Assembly: GCA_003344405.1 (NCBI GenBank)
Contig: NOWV01000202.1
Span: forward strand, 62,001-126,000
Reading direction: 5' to 3'
DNA length: 64,000 nt
DNA from: Trichoplax sp. H2
Lineage: Eukaryota; Placozoa; Uniplacotomia; Trichoplacea
Shown: piece by piece, positions 31,925 to 43,068 of the stretch
Numbering within the stretch: the stretch's first letter is position 1
Layout of the letters: the number at the start of each line of letters is the position of its first letter
Notes under the pieces: generated by a model
Database searches by the model: none
What the model was told of the DNA's origin: nothing
Seen by the model: the letters and a program-made list of their open reading frames with translations, nothing else
Translations under genes and position numbers: made by a program

Positions 31925-34446
31925 TGGTTGTATGTTCGATGGCAGGATTACTTTAAAGATATTTGCAACGTGATCTAGTGGATTGAAATCTTTTTTAATT
32001 TAGTGTATTGAGTCTTACTAATTTCGTTAATATTAGCGCGTTTACTAAAGAACCGGTAATAAATCAGAGCGATACGGCTAGCACTGGTAAGCAGCTTAAT
32101 AATTGCTTGATATTGAATTTTACACTAACAAAAATGATCATCTAATAAAATAATATATCAAAAATTACATTATGGAACTATCATGTTGGAAATACGTCGG
32201 GTATCTTCAAAAGGAATGGACCGTAACTGTAGTTATCAACATCAATCTAAACCGGAATCAGCTTAACTAAATCCATTCGTAACATTTTAAAATCGAGTTT
32301 ATACTCGAAAGCTAAATTTAAAAGCTATTAAACAATCTGAAATTTGAAAATGCATGAGGATATCTTTACTTTCAATTCATATATTGATTCATTCCTTCAT
32401 TTTTGCAATCAGTTAATTATTAGCGAGCATTACACTATATAAGGCTGGCAATTACAAAATCTTTGTAACCAGTTTACTTTAGTGAGAGTAATTTTGTTCC
32501 ACAATTATTGCATAATTTGCGAAATTAGATAGCTTCATTGAGAAGTAGACGACGAAATTTATTAAATCAAAATCTTATCACAGCTTGATTGGTTTTAATT
32601 TTATCTTAGACAGAGTATTAATCATGCAAAACATTTTAGCTATTTCGTACAGCAATTTTAATGCTTTAAAAGGAGTTGAGAGCGGTGGAAATATTCTCTG
32701 TCATTCTTCTGCCATTATTAAAAGATATCACTGGCCTGAGTTCTAAACGGCATTATTAATATTACAATTTTTCATCGAGGATGTCATCAAAAATAATCGA
32801 TTTTCTTTAAATCGTCTCACGATCAAACTTTTATGGATTGAAAGATGGTATCAATTTGTAGAGCGCTTTCTTCGTTAAAGGAATATTATTACTAGATCTA
32901 CACCGTATCATTTGAACTCAACCTTAGACAAGCACAATAATACCATTGTGGCCAATTTATTGATCATACAAAAACAGTCAGAAATCTTTCAGAATTGAAG
33001 TCCATTCTGATATAAATTAAATTTCTATTGAAATAATTTGTGTGCTTATCAAATATAATCGTCAGATAGCTACGAAATTGATAATTAAACTAGTTTTATC
33101 GATGACTTGAGAGCTTTCATATTATTACGTTTCATCTTATTCATCAACATTGTTACAAATTTATTTGAATAAACTCGGCCTTCCCATAATATGTATCATA
33201 TTGTCATCGTAATATAAAAATGCATTTTATGTTATGCATATCCAGTTCCAATCTAAGAAAAATCTATTCTTGGTAAGAATGCCTAAATAGTAGAGAAAGT
33301 AAACAGTGATAATAAAAAAATAATTTTAAGATCAGTCAACTCGAATTTCTAGACTGAAATTTGAACAATATCAAATTATTGATATTCATAAAGTTATTAA
33401 AAATATAGGGGCATATCGTTAATTTTCCCAAGTTATTATTATATATTGTGTAACTGGGATCTACTTCGTGATGACTATACTGATCATGAATATACCAAAA
33501 CTATCCAGCACTTTAATACTGCATATTGCAAGCACTTACCAAATCTTGCTAACCATCTGCTTATAGCCATATTGTATCTATTATGTTCGTATGCAATATT
33601 GCTGTACCGATTTACTATACAACCACCACTATACCAATATACTATGGTATCGATATAGTGAGCACTTTAAAATAACTATCGCACTAATAAAGTCTTTCGT
33701 ACTTTTATTAATGTAACCTTGGCATTGATATCTTAATTGTTTTACCATCTTCAGTATGAAATCATGAGATGAATGCCATTTAGCATAGCCTATGCTCTAT
33801 TTAATTTATATTGCAAAGATAACATTATACGCAATTTAATTTCCCATCGAATTGTTTGATTTCATAATTCGTTAGTACTTGCATGAAAATGCTCGAATAG
33901 TTCGATATGCACTTAGTATACGGACTTCATCTGATTACTAGACTGCAGATGGCTTACAGTATATCGACAAACTGCAACGTTTATAATATGATTGTATCTA
34001 TTTAAGAAAATTAAAACCATTCTTACACTAATTGCACTCAATGCACTGTATTGTGTCTGTTCTCATTTTAATATCGCGCACTATTTCACTATGTACAACA
34101 GTACGTTAAGAATGAAAATATTCTTTCTTCTTTTATGTTTTAATCAAAATAATTCTTGTAGCCATAGAGGCAAAAGTTCATTAATTGAATTAAAACGTTT
34201 TACATTGGAAGCTTTGACGTGTAACTTCATGCATGAGTCTATTTTCAATCATGCCGAATTTATTTATTTTATATCTGCGGTATATCAGCTATCGAGAAGT
34301 TCTCCATTCTTTTTCTGTAAGTTACATTTGACTTGATACTTAACGCTGTAGTATCCTGTTTTATCTGTAATCAATAGTACTTACTCGTATTATTGAGGAA
34401 TCGATGTTAACTAAATAAGATTGACCGTAAAAATTAACTCAAGCTA
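31925..34446. other. intergenic, no gene recognised
   Basis: AT-rich. A stretch at 33412-33470 resembles 11397-11458 (see findings). Two open frames at 33446-33658 and about 34095-34336 lack conserved features and are probably chance. Confidence 0.45.
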
Positions 34447-34590
34447 CTCAGGGCTATTAGCGTAGCTACCTTAGTTCGTTATCAAGGCAGGGTGCACGTG
34501 AATACTAATGATAAAACTGGTGAAAGATATATCGGCATCGAGCTGCAGATAAAGCTAACGGTACCTACATAAGTATTATCAAAATGATTA
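34447..34590 (+). pseudogene. CAP-Gly domain relic (frameshifted)
   Basis: One frame reads ATLVRYQGRVHVNTNDKTGE followed by RYIGIEL. Two bases after GAG CTG the neighbouring frame continues DKANGTYISII. Together these follow the CAP-Gly pattern, in which a VRY-G strand is followed by a G-W-G-EL segment and then D-A-G at the glycine-rich turn. CAP-Gly domains bind microtubule plus ends and EEY tails. The frame change and the lack of flanking exons argue for a decayed copy, though an exon with a sequencing error is possible. Confidence 0.4.
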
Positions 34591-37500
34591 TAATAAATTG
34601 GAAATTAATAAATCAAAGTAGGTTTGTTTAATTTACCGACCGCTAAGATCAATAATAGCCGAATACAACCTTTGAGCTGAAGGCCATACGCGATGATAAT
34701 ATAACGGTTAAATTATTAAAATATCTGGCGTCTGCTGTTACTTTATTTTATAAAGTAAATAGACCCTTATTTCTTAAAAAAATCACTCGACTGATAGCAG
34801 AAAAACACAATTTAAGCACCTTGAATGGTTCTATAATGAGATATAATAAACTAATTCATTTATCCAATATTAAGATTTGCTAAACCTTTCACCTTCGAAC
34901 AAAGACAACATTAATTTATTAATAGTAGAAAACATTCTAAACGTTTGGATAGATTATAAAAAATACAATTTTTGATTAAATTTGTGCAATTATAATATTC
35001 TCGCTTAAAATATATAAATCATTTCATACGTTGGTTCGAGATTTGATTCTGAAGTTGCATAATATAGAGGTCTGTAAGGCTAACGTATCTTACAGTATAT
35101 CTTCAATCACATAAGCAAAACTATTGGGGTTGTTTATGAGCTTTCTTACGGATACCCATTAGGTGATATTGGTAGGTATTGAATTGAAAATAGCAATAAC
35201 AACATTGTACTTTCAAACCCCATTATTGGTTAAAACACCTGTACAGGAGATAAATGGTGCATGCGTATCGAAAAGCTACTGAAAAACATCTTATTATCTC
35301 GATATTTGTTTTTGAATTACTTTGTTAGCTTTATTATCGGCTTCTTCGAAAAGATTATTTTCTTATTATTACTGGATATTTATTTATTATTTAATAAAAT
35401 GGATCAATAGCAATGACATTAGTCTGTGAAATCGTGATGAGATACAGATACGGTTAGCTAGCTTTTGGTCTAATAAGCCGATAATATGGATAGTAGACCT
35501 ACTGTAAGGTTATATTCTCTTCCATGGACACAATTATATATAGTCTATCTACGTATAGTTAGTTGCTATGGTCTAGTCATGTACACCTTTTGAAGCATTA
35601 AATTCATATTTTATGCACTCTGCCTATACAGTAAATTACTATAGTGGTAGAATAAATTATGGTACTGCAGGATTTGAAAATGGGTCCTTAGAATTCCCAA
35701 CGTGATATAAAAAGCAATTGAGAGACTTGAGAAAAGAATTATTTCACATAAGCCATCATTGATTTATACGAGGTGAAGTAGATAAAGTTCATCGAGTTAC
35801 TGTCAACATTTGCCATGTTTATGATAATGGTCGTAATAGCTGCTCCTTTATCTGCCAGTTATGAATAAAATGATATTATTAGGTAAGAGACAAGATTCCG
35901 ACAGTAAATTATATATAGAGTGGAAAGAATTACTTAAAATAATCCGTACTATCTAAACAAAATATTATTCGAGGAATGCAATAGATATATTTTATGCGAC
36001 TTCGTTATTTATTAATCAAATGACAATCTAATATAGAAAGCAGTTACTAATTAACAAAATTTAAGTAGCAATTTACAGCGCATTGTTAGAAAGCAATGCG
36101 TAACACTATCTTTCATTTTTTGTACAGTTTAAAAATTTATACCATAATTTCATAAAGCATTTTTCTAAATTCATTACCGTACTTAAGATGGGAATAATAT
36201 TGTAATTATCATCTACAAAAAACAATAAAAAAGTCAACTCCAGAATAAATTGAAGGAACTGTAACTGCAACAAATTTCTTTACTAAATGTGTACTAGTGA
36301 TGTATTTTTTTCTTATATACGAGTATAACATACAAAACTAACAGGTCATATCAGTAATAAAAATAAATAATAGCCTAACAATTGATAATTTTATTAGAAA
36401 ATGTTTTCAAAGTTAAATATTTGATTTTACGAGCAGTTTTATCCTGAGTACATGATAAAAAATTTAATAGAATTTAATCAGTCTTCCGTGCTTTTAAAGT
36501 TTTTTTGAAAACCGAAATTATGAGCAAAGGCTGGCTGTTAGCTGAGAGAGCGAAAAAATTGATCAGTGTATTACATCATATCTCCTGCGAGTTATACATG
36601 AAATGATTGCTAGTTTAGAATGGATTTCTACTGCATTGCATGCATAGAATAATATTTCAAGAATTCTGTGCCCCGCATAAGTAATCGTTTGAGGTTATAA
36701 TCAATAGTACACGTATATGCTATTAATTGGTATAAAATCGTCGATAAGATGACATTATTAGCTCAAATCTGATGATTTTTCGAGAACAGTATAAATTATG
36801 CTTACTAGCATACTTTAAAGTAGCGGCAAGTAGCTAAGACATCCTTTGGGAGATCTTTATCAGCAATTTATTAAAGAATTTGAGAGGTACCGTATTCACC
36901 AATTAAAATTTGTTTTATTTCTGTGAATGTCGGGTGCAATATTCATTGTCTCTATTTTAAGTATAGAATTTTTATTTTTAAAGGCAAATTTCATTCCAAA
37001 TTAAATTAGTACAAAAAGGGTAAGCTACCGTATTTATTTCTATAATATTCAATATACCGAGACCTTTGCTAAATTTTTATGTTCTAACGTAAATGATTTC
37101 TTAAAATTACGTTGTTGCTACCAGGATTTCATTTAAAAATATTATATAAACAATATGCTGACAATGTTCTTTCTATGATCTTAAACAAATTTTATAGATG
37201 GTTACCGAGTTATTTTGTACAGGCTTATTTAAGATCACTGCTAGGATTCAAATTTTGATTTACCCACTTTATAAGATGAAGTATGGCCCCAAAACAGATC
37301 ATGTTTGCAGGAGAGAATATCTATGGACCTAATTGTGGAAGATATATGATCATTACTTAGATAGATACATCGATCTTTGGAAAAGAATCTACGGTACTTC
37401 ATTTAATAGAGTCAAATCTGGCATAAAATGAAGGTCATTTCGTGCTATTTTAGAGAAACTTAATTACGCAATATTAATACAACAGTAATAAGGATTCAAA

Positions 37501-39814
37501 AATTACCTTGACTTATAAATGCAACTTTAATTACCTACTCAATTACCGTCATTGTTATTCCTCAATTTCATTTCATAATTTGAAAGCTGGAGAATTTTCG
37601 TTTCCTTTCACATGATTAAAGGAATATATTTTTTTATTAGACAATAAGTCAAGACTATAATGATACTTAAAAATTTATTTGGAAGGTAGTCAAAGTGATG
37701 TCATTAGCAATAGCCATTACCGCAGGCCTACATTTTTTAAATAGTTCGAAATAGTGAAAATGGCTACTATTGTTTAGAAAACTGGCGACGTATATTGAAA
37801 ATGAAAGAATGTTAGAATACAAAATCCTTGTAGATGCACAGTAATTGGATGTAAGTCTGCGAAAAATATACTCTGTCATAGCTGATAAAATCCGTCAATT
37901 ATCCGGCAACTATTATGTTTTATTTTGGAAAATTTCTGTACTAATAGTGCATTTGACTACAATTTGACGGGAACAATTCTTTACTAATTCCTTTGAATTT
38001 CAGGTCCAATTTATATAATATCGATAGATTTGAATTAATTAATACATTAGCTATTTGGATGGGGAGAGTATAACGAAGAAAGTTATCAGAAATTTCATTG
38101 TAATTACCTGACAGGCCTATTGTGCAATTAAACAATATTCTTGAATTACGTAGAATAATACTAAAAATGTTTAGAATTTAAAATTGAATTAGTCAATATA
38201 ACAGTAGCATTTAAGCGCTAAAAAGAATTTCCTTCACTAATGATTCCTACTTCCGGTGATGGTCTGCGATATCAACCTTAACAGTGCCATGTTTTTCTAT
38301 CACTCCTTAAGTTAGTGATTTGATGATTACTCTAACATAAATATTTTACTAGTCAGATTGATGTCATATCATCAAAATTGCCAATTATGAAATACTCTAA
38401 ATCGTGCTTTTATCGCTCTGACAGTATAGCTTCCTAGCGTTTATCAAGCAATATACTACAGGTTATAGGAAGCTGCTTTAACTAGATAATTGGCTCTAAT
38501 ACATGTAGTCATTAAAACTGGGTATTTATAGTTAATGAGATTTTAATCTACAAAAATTGCTTTAAGTAAACCCAAAAGTTGCATCAGTCAATGTCTAATC
38601 TGACTAATTCTTGAGCATTTTATTCATACTTAATTATCAACGATTCTTCGCTGTAAACTGTACAGTTACCTCCAATCTACTTATCTTTTCAGCATTTTTG
38701 TATTTATTGATTTTTAATCATTTTCAAATAGAAATAATGGTAGCTCAGGTAATTGTAAGTTTAAATAACTATAATATCTTTTCGGTACCAGATTACTAGT
38801 AATTCTAAAATCTATGTAAAAGTTACAAACTTTGTCGACTTCTATTCTCTTTTAAGAAATAGCATAGCATCTTTTGTAGTTTCAATTACAGTTTTCGTTT
38901 GCTTACTTATTATAGCAACAGATTAATTCGTAAGGGCAATTTCTATTTTGATATATGGTAGGTCTTTCCATGATCACGATTGTTCAAGCAATAAAGTCAT
39001 AATATTTCCAACTATATTTAATATAAATTTTCGATTAGTACCAATACTGGTTGCTTTTGAGTGTTTTCGAAAACTTACTTACATGCTTTTGTATCCATAG
39101 TAAGATAGATGCTTGCTATCGTAGAGTATGGGCTATTCAATCTTTTTCTTGAAATAGTGTTATAGTGATTAAATGGCCTATAGAATAATTATTTCAATTA
39201 ATTTACAGTTAATGCCACTACTCAGATTAGTAATTATGTCAAAAAATAAAAAATAATTGTGTAAGATGTTCTACAGAGAGTAAGATATAGTGTAGCATAA
39301 TCGAACCTTTATTAATAATATCATAACGGTGAGAAATTATGATGATTTGCGATTCTGAACCTACAAAGGATATCGACAGGCTCTATTCAAATAAAATTAC
39401 AATAGCTTAGTTAAGATTGATCTTCTCAACTAGTTGACTGTATAGCAGAATTACCATCAGCTATTATCGCTTGGTTTTACCTACTATCATATCTTAATTT
39501 GTGAAAAAATCAATATCGATTGCCACTTACTTTCGATAGATATCATAATTTGGTATTAGTTGATGACACCATCATTTCCAGCATTAAGTTTTATAAATGA
39601 CAGCATAGCCTTAAAAAATTATCTATGTGGTGATAATTAATGTCAATGTAGATTTACTAAATATTCTTCGATTTTGCGATAAAGCCTGAGGCTAGTTTTG
39701 TCTACGAGAAACTGTTAACTTTTTATAATCTCCTGATAATAGAAGGTCGTCAGTATTTAGAGCCATTCTGTAGATAAATGCCGGAGAATAGGTTGGATAG
39801 TTAGCCCGTGTGAC
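34591..39814. other. gene-poor AT-rich intergenic stretch
   Basis: No exon-like frames or recognisable families on either strand. Only short chance ORFs and small inverted repeats were seen (for example around 36080-36103). Confidence 0.5.
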
Positions 39815-40442
39815 AGTGTTATGTACTGTATTAGAGTAGAAATATCTATGTTAGGATAATTCTGTTAGCCTATCCTTATTTAGTTAACTTCTAATTTGGA
39901 TATACTATGTTTGAATATAGCACTGACTTTTTATGACAGTGACACTTATACACATACTGAAATTAATAGTTATAATAGGGAATGCAAATCATCTACTTAC
40001 AGTTCGAATCATTGTGATTGTAATTTACTTATGGTAGATCGTAAATTATCACGGAAATGCTCCGTGATAGGACATATCGTAATCTGACTATTCTGTATTA
40101 GTCAATACATGTCTATGTTCGTAAATACTGTTGTCTGCATTAAGGGAGCAGTAGCTAAAATTAATACCTAATTCAGTAAATGATTCCAATGTTAATCGTA
40201 TTAACTATAACTCATGAACCATTGTGGAATAGTATATAAATGCAGTATATCGTGTAATAAAGTGGATTCTCAAACTTGGTGTTTAACGTAAAATACGAGG
40301 CGTTTAAGTCTTTGTGTAGTCTGCTAGTAGAGCAAAAGTGTTTGTGATAGTGCAGGTATCGTTCCTTGATACGTGGTTCAAGGAATTGACTTATTGATCG
40401 TACATTACGTTATCTTGTTGCAAAGCTATTTTTGTGACAGCC
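39815..40442 (+). repeat. ~628-bp dispersed element, copy A
   Basis: Near-identical to 59886-60511 in the same orientation, with roughly one difference per 25-30 bases by eye. The flanks are unrelated, so the ends are fairly sharp: both copies begin near GTGTTATGT and end near TTGCAAAGCT followed by TTTTGTG-CAG. It contains the perfect hairpin TATCACGGA-AATGC-TCCGTGATA at 40047-40069 and a second one, TTCCTTGA...TCAAGGAA, at 40362-40385. A 63-codon frame occurs in both copies, but its differences do not look protein-constrained. The class of element is unknown; there are no clear terminal inverted repeats, and an LTR origin is not supported. Confidence 0.85.
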
Positions 40443-40620
40443 CGTAATAAATAATTTATGAGTATTAGTTAAGTAGACTTGTAATAATTAATTTACGAGT
40501 AGCAGTTAAATAGGCCCGTAATAATTAATTTATCAGTAGCATTTAAGTAGACTCGTAATAATTTAAGAGTAGTAATTAAGTGGGGTTGTAATAATCAATT
40601 TACTAGCAACAGTTAAGTTT
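40443..40620 (+). repeat. ~37-bp minisatellite, five units
   Basis: Units starting GTAATAATTAATTTACGAGT and continuing AGCAGTTAAGTAG begin at about 40444, 40481, 40518, 40554 and 40588. The array starts exactly where dispersed element copy A ends and is absent after copy B. Confidence 0.8.
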
Positions 40621-42080
40621 TCTCACGGCACATTTCGATTCGTGATATCCTTATGAATATTATTATGGTAAAGATTAGTTTATCTAGACAGAGACATGTG
40701 ATGTCATAATTATCTATCACCGTGTGATAAAGTGCTTTCTCAAAGTATAAGAATTAATTATTTCTTGTAAACTTCATTTTAATATATAAGATTAGCTTCG
40801 TCTCGCAATTACCAATGATTATCTAACTTCAATTAGACTATCTCTGGATTATCTAAATTATCAAACCAATGTTCTCGATTTATTATATACAGTTCATCTC
40901 ACGATGATTTTCCTTCAAATACAATCTAGGATTGTAGCCCAAGCTATATTTTGAGCAGCACTACATACTTATATGGATGTAATGTGAGATTACACTGCTT
41001 TTTCAAGCTAAATTTTTATAGCTTTTGTAATTGTTGAAGTCGAAATTATTATCTGAAATGAAAGTTTAAATGGCAGTTTTACTGGGTGATGATATAATTT
41101 ACGGGTAGCTAAAAATAACCGAAGTAGAATTATATTATAATGTAACGTTTCTTAAAGCCTACATTTATCAATTCTATTATCTAGCGGCAAAATATCGATG
41201 AATCTAATATTTACAATCTCTTCGGTTTACTAATATTTCTCGCCGTATATACAAAGATATGGTAAAATATTTTTCTAGCGTAAGAAATTTGATCATGACC
41301 GAACTATAATACATAATTGACTGATTCATCTATCTAATTTCCGATAATTTTGTCTTTTTAAAACTATAGACAAACTGACTAGCTTCAGATGAGAATTGAC
41401 TCTAAAGCATACTAATTTACGTCAAATTGGAGGAAAGTGGTCATAAATAATGGCGAATTAGAAAAGAAATCAACTTATTATGTGCTAAAGGTATAAACAT
41501 CATTTCTAAAAATACTGAACTTCTTAGGGTCACATCACGTATACCAGTGCATTAAAAAAAATTCGTGACCAGTCTACACAGATTCGTGATTTAGTATATG
41601 GAGTTTATTATAAAGCAATAAATAAAAGAATTTTAATGTCAACAGTTTTAACCATAAGATGAAATCAACCGTAAATTGTAATTAATTGCAAGTCTAGGTT
41701 ATTTACTGTTTTCCAAGATAATTGATCGTTAGTTATAAAATTTTAAGCGATCTATACAATAGATTGCAATCAACTGGTTTCTTATTCCAACCATAGTAGT
41801 GCCTGCTGTCAAATAAAGTTCAGGTATACAAATGTAGTTCCATTTTTATCTTCTCTACGCTATAAATGATACATTAAATTGATGTATTAAATTCGAAGAG
41901 TGAAAGGCATTCTAATAAAGTATCATTGATATCGGGAAAATAAAAGTAAAACCGCTGCAAGTAGACAAAGCTGACTGGTATTGTCTGATGAATCTTAAAC
42001 AATAACTCAGTAAAAGGGATAGATCTAAATTCGAGCATCAGCCAAATAATATTAGTACAGTGATCTGCCTGAGATGGTTA
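40621..42080. other. intergenic, nothing recognised
   Basis: AT-rich sequence without supported genes. It lies downstream of the minus-strand GPCR. Confidence 0.5.
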
Positions 42081-42086
42081 TTTATT
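42081..42086 (-). terminator. candidate polyadenylation signal of the second GPCR
   Basis: AATAAA on the minus strand, 28 nt after the stop codon of the receptor gene. Confidence 0.5.
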
Positions 42087-42114
42087 TAGCGAGGAATAAC
42101 ATAGCAAAGGTACG

Positions 42115-43068
42115 TTATTTACGATAGAAGAATCTTCGAAATAGCACTTTAGTGCCATGTCGTAATCCAGAACTTTGAATATAATGAATAAACGGATTAG
42201 CTCCAGCATAGCTAAAAGCAATAAATTGTGTTGGCTGGATAATAATTGTTTGATCAATTTTGATAACATCAAAAAGAAATAGTAAGAACGTCAGGACGAA
42301 TGGCAGCCAAAACGCAGCAAACACCATGACTATAATGATAGTCTGTTTTGCCGCCCGCACATGATAGCTGCGCTCGTATGATGATCCACTTGCACGTTGG
42401 CGATGGCGTTCCATATTAATATCGTTAACTTTCAGTATTTTCCAAATTGTAGCGTAAAAAACACTAATAACAATTAATGGAATAAAAAATAACATAGCAA
42501 AAACGATGACTAAGTACAAAATGTCGCTATCTTTACGACCAAATGTAACGCAAGTGTCAATCTTATAGGGCATAAAAGTAACTAGTGGCATAAATCCGAC
42601 CAATATAGAGATAATCCAGATAACTGGTACTGAAATATAGGCAACTGTTGGTGAAGAAACTGCTTTAAAACGAAGAGGATATTTAACTCCGAGAAATCGG
42701 ATCATTGCTATAGCACATATATGCAAATTTAAGTTAACAATAAATAGGATACCAATTAATTGTGTTATAGAACATATGAATACAACTTCTCGCCAATATG
42801 GGTTTGCCCATCGTGGTGCTAAGTAAAGCAATGAGTACAATATACCACTAACAAACATGCTGCCCATTAAGACGTAGCAGCCATTTCGTAAATGCTTAGT
42901 CCTCATAATTGTTGCTAACATGATTACATTGCCTATAAAAGTAACGACGGCAATAATTGGCCATATAATGAGATAAGCTAATGGTGTAGAAGTTAAAGTT
43001 CCATTCGCTCGTGACGGCAATGTAATCGCTGAAGTCGTTATACTTAAAAATGATCTTGTTACTTCCAT
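42115..43068 (-). CDS. class A (rhodopsin-like) G protein-coupled receptor
   Basis: Intronless, 317 residues. The start is the ATG at 43068; the frame extends five codons further but without an ATG. The short N-terminus has one sequon (N22-G-T). Landmarks: GN with N47 in TM1, C99 before TM3, W in TM4 (PVIWIIS), a Cys in the second extracellular loop (DTCVTF), P in TM5 (FFIPLIV), FWLP in TM6 (253-256) and NPFIH in TM7 (291-295). As in the receptor at 30767-31855, TM2 reads SMFVSG with Gly75 where class A normally has Asp2.50. The DRY motif is IRF (123-125), which keeps only the Arg. The tail is very short (about 20 residues, basic) with no palmitoylation Cys. The ligand is unknown. The two receptors lie 10 kb apart in convergent orientation, consistent with local duplication. 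Confidence 0.92.
   Translation of the reverse strand: MEVTRSFLSITTSAITLPSRANGTLTSTPLAYLIIWPIIAVVTFIGNVIMLATIMRTKHLRNGCYVLMGSMFVSGILYSLLYLAPRWANPYWREVVFICSITQLIGILFIVNLNLHICAIAMIRFLGVKYPLRFKAVSSPTVAYISVPVIWIISILVGFMPLVTFMPYKIDTCVTFGRKDSDILYLVIVFAMLFFIPLIVISVFYATIWKILKVNDINMERHRQRASGSSYERSYHVRAAKQTIIIVMVFAAFWLPFVLTFLLFLFDVIKIDQTIIIQPTQFIAFSYAGANPFIHYIQSSGLRHGTKVLFRRFFYRK

Noticed and set aside
33992-34336. 114-codon plus-strand frame
   Set aside because: The long version lacks an ATG start, has AT-driven composition, and shows neither domain nor conserved motif.
39896-40087. 63-codon ORF shared by both copies of the dispersed element
   Set aside because: Differences between the copies fall at all codon positions, and the product has no recognisable features. 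Shared openness simply reflects recent duplication.
39815-40442. Solo LTR interpretation of the duplicated element
   Set aside because: No TG...CA ends with a consistent target-site duplication could be placed. The TGTGACAG words at both ends of copy A are partly present in copy B as well, so they belong to the element.
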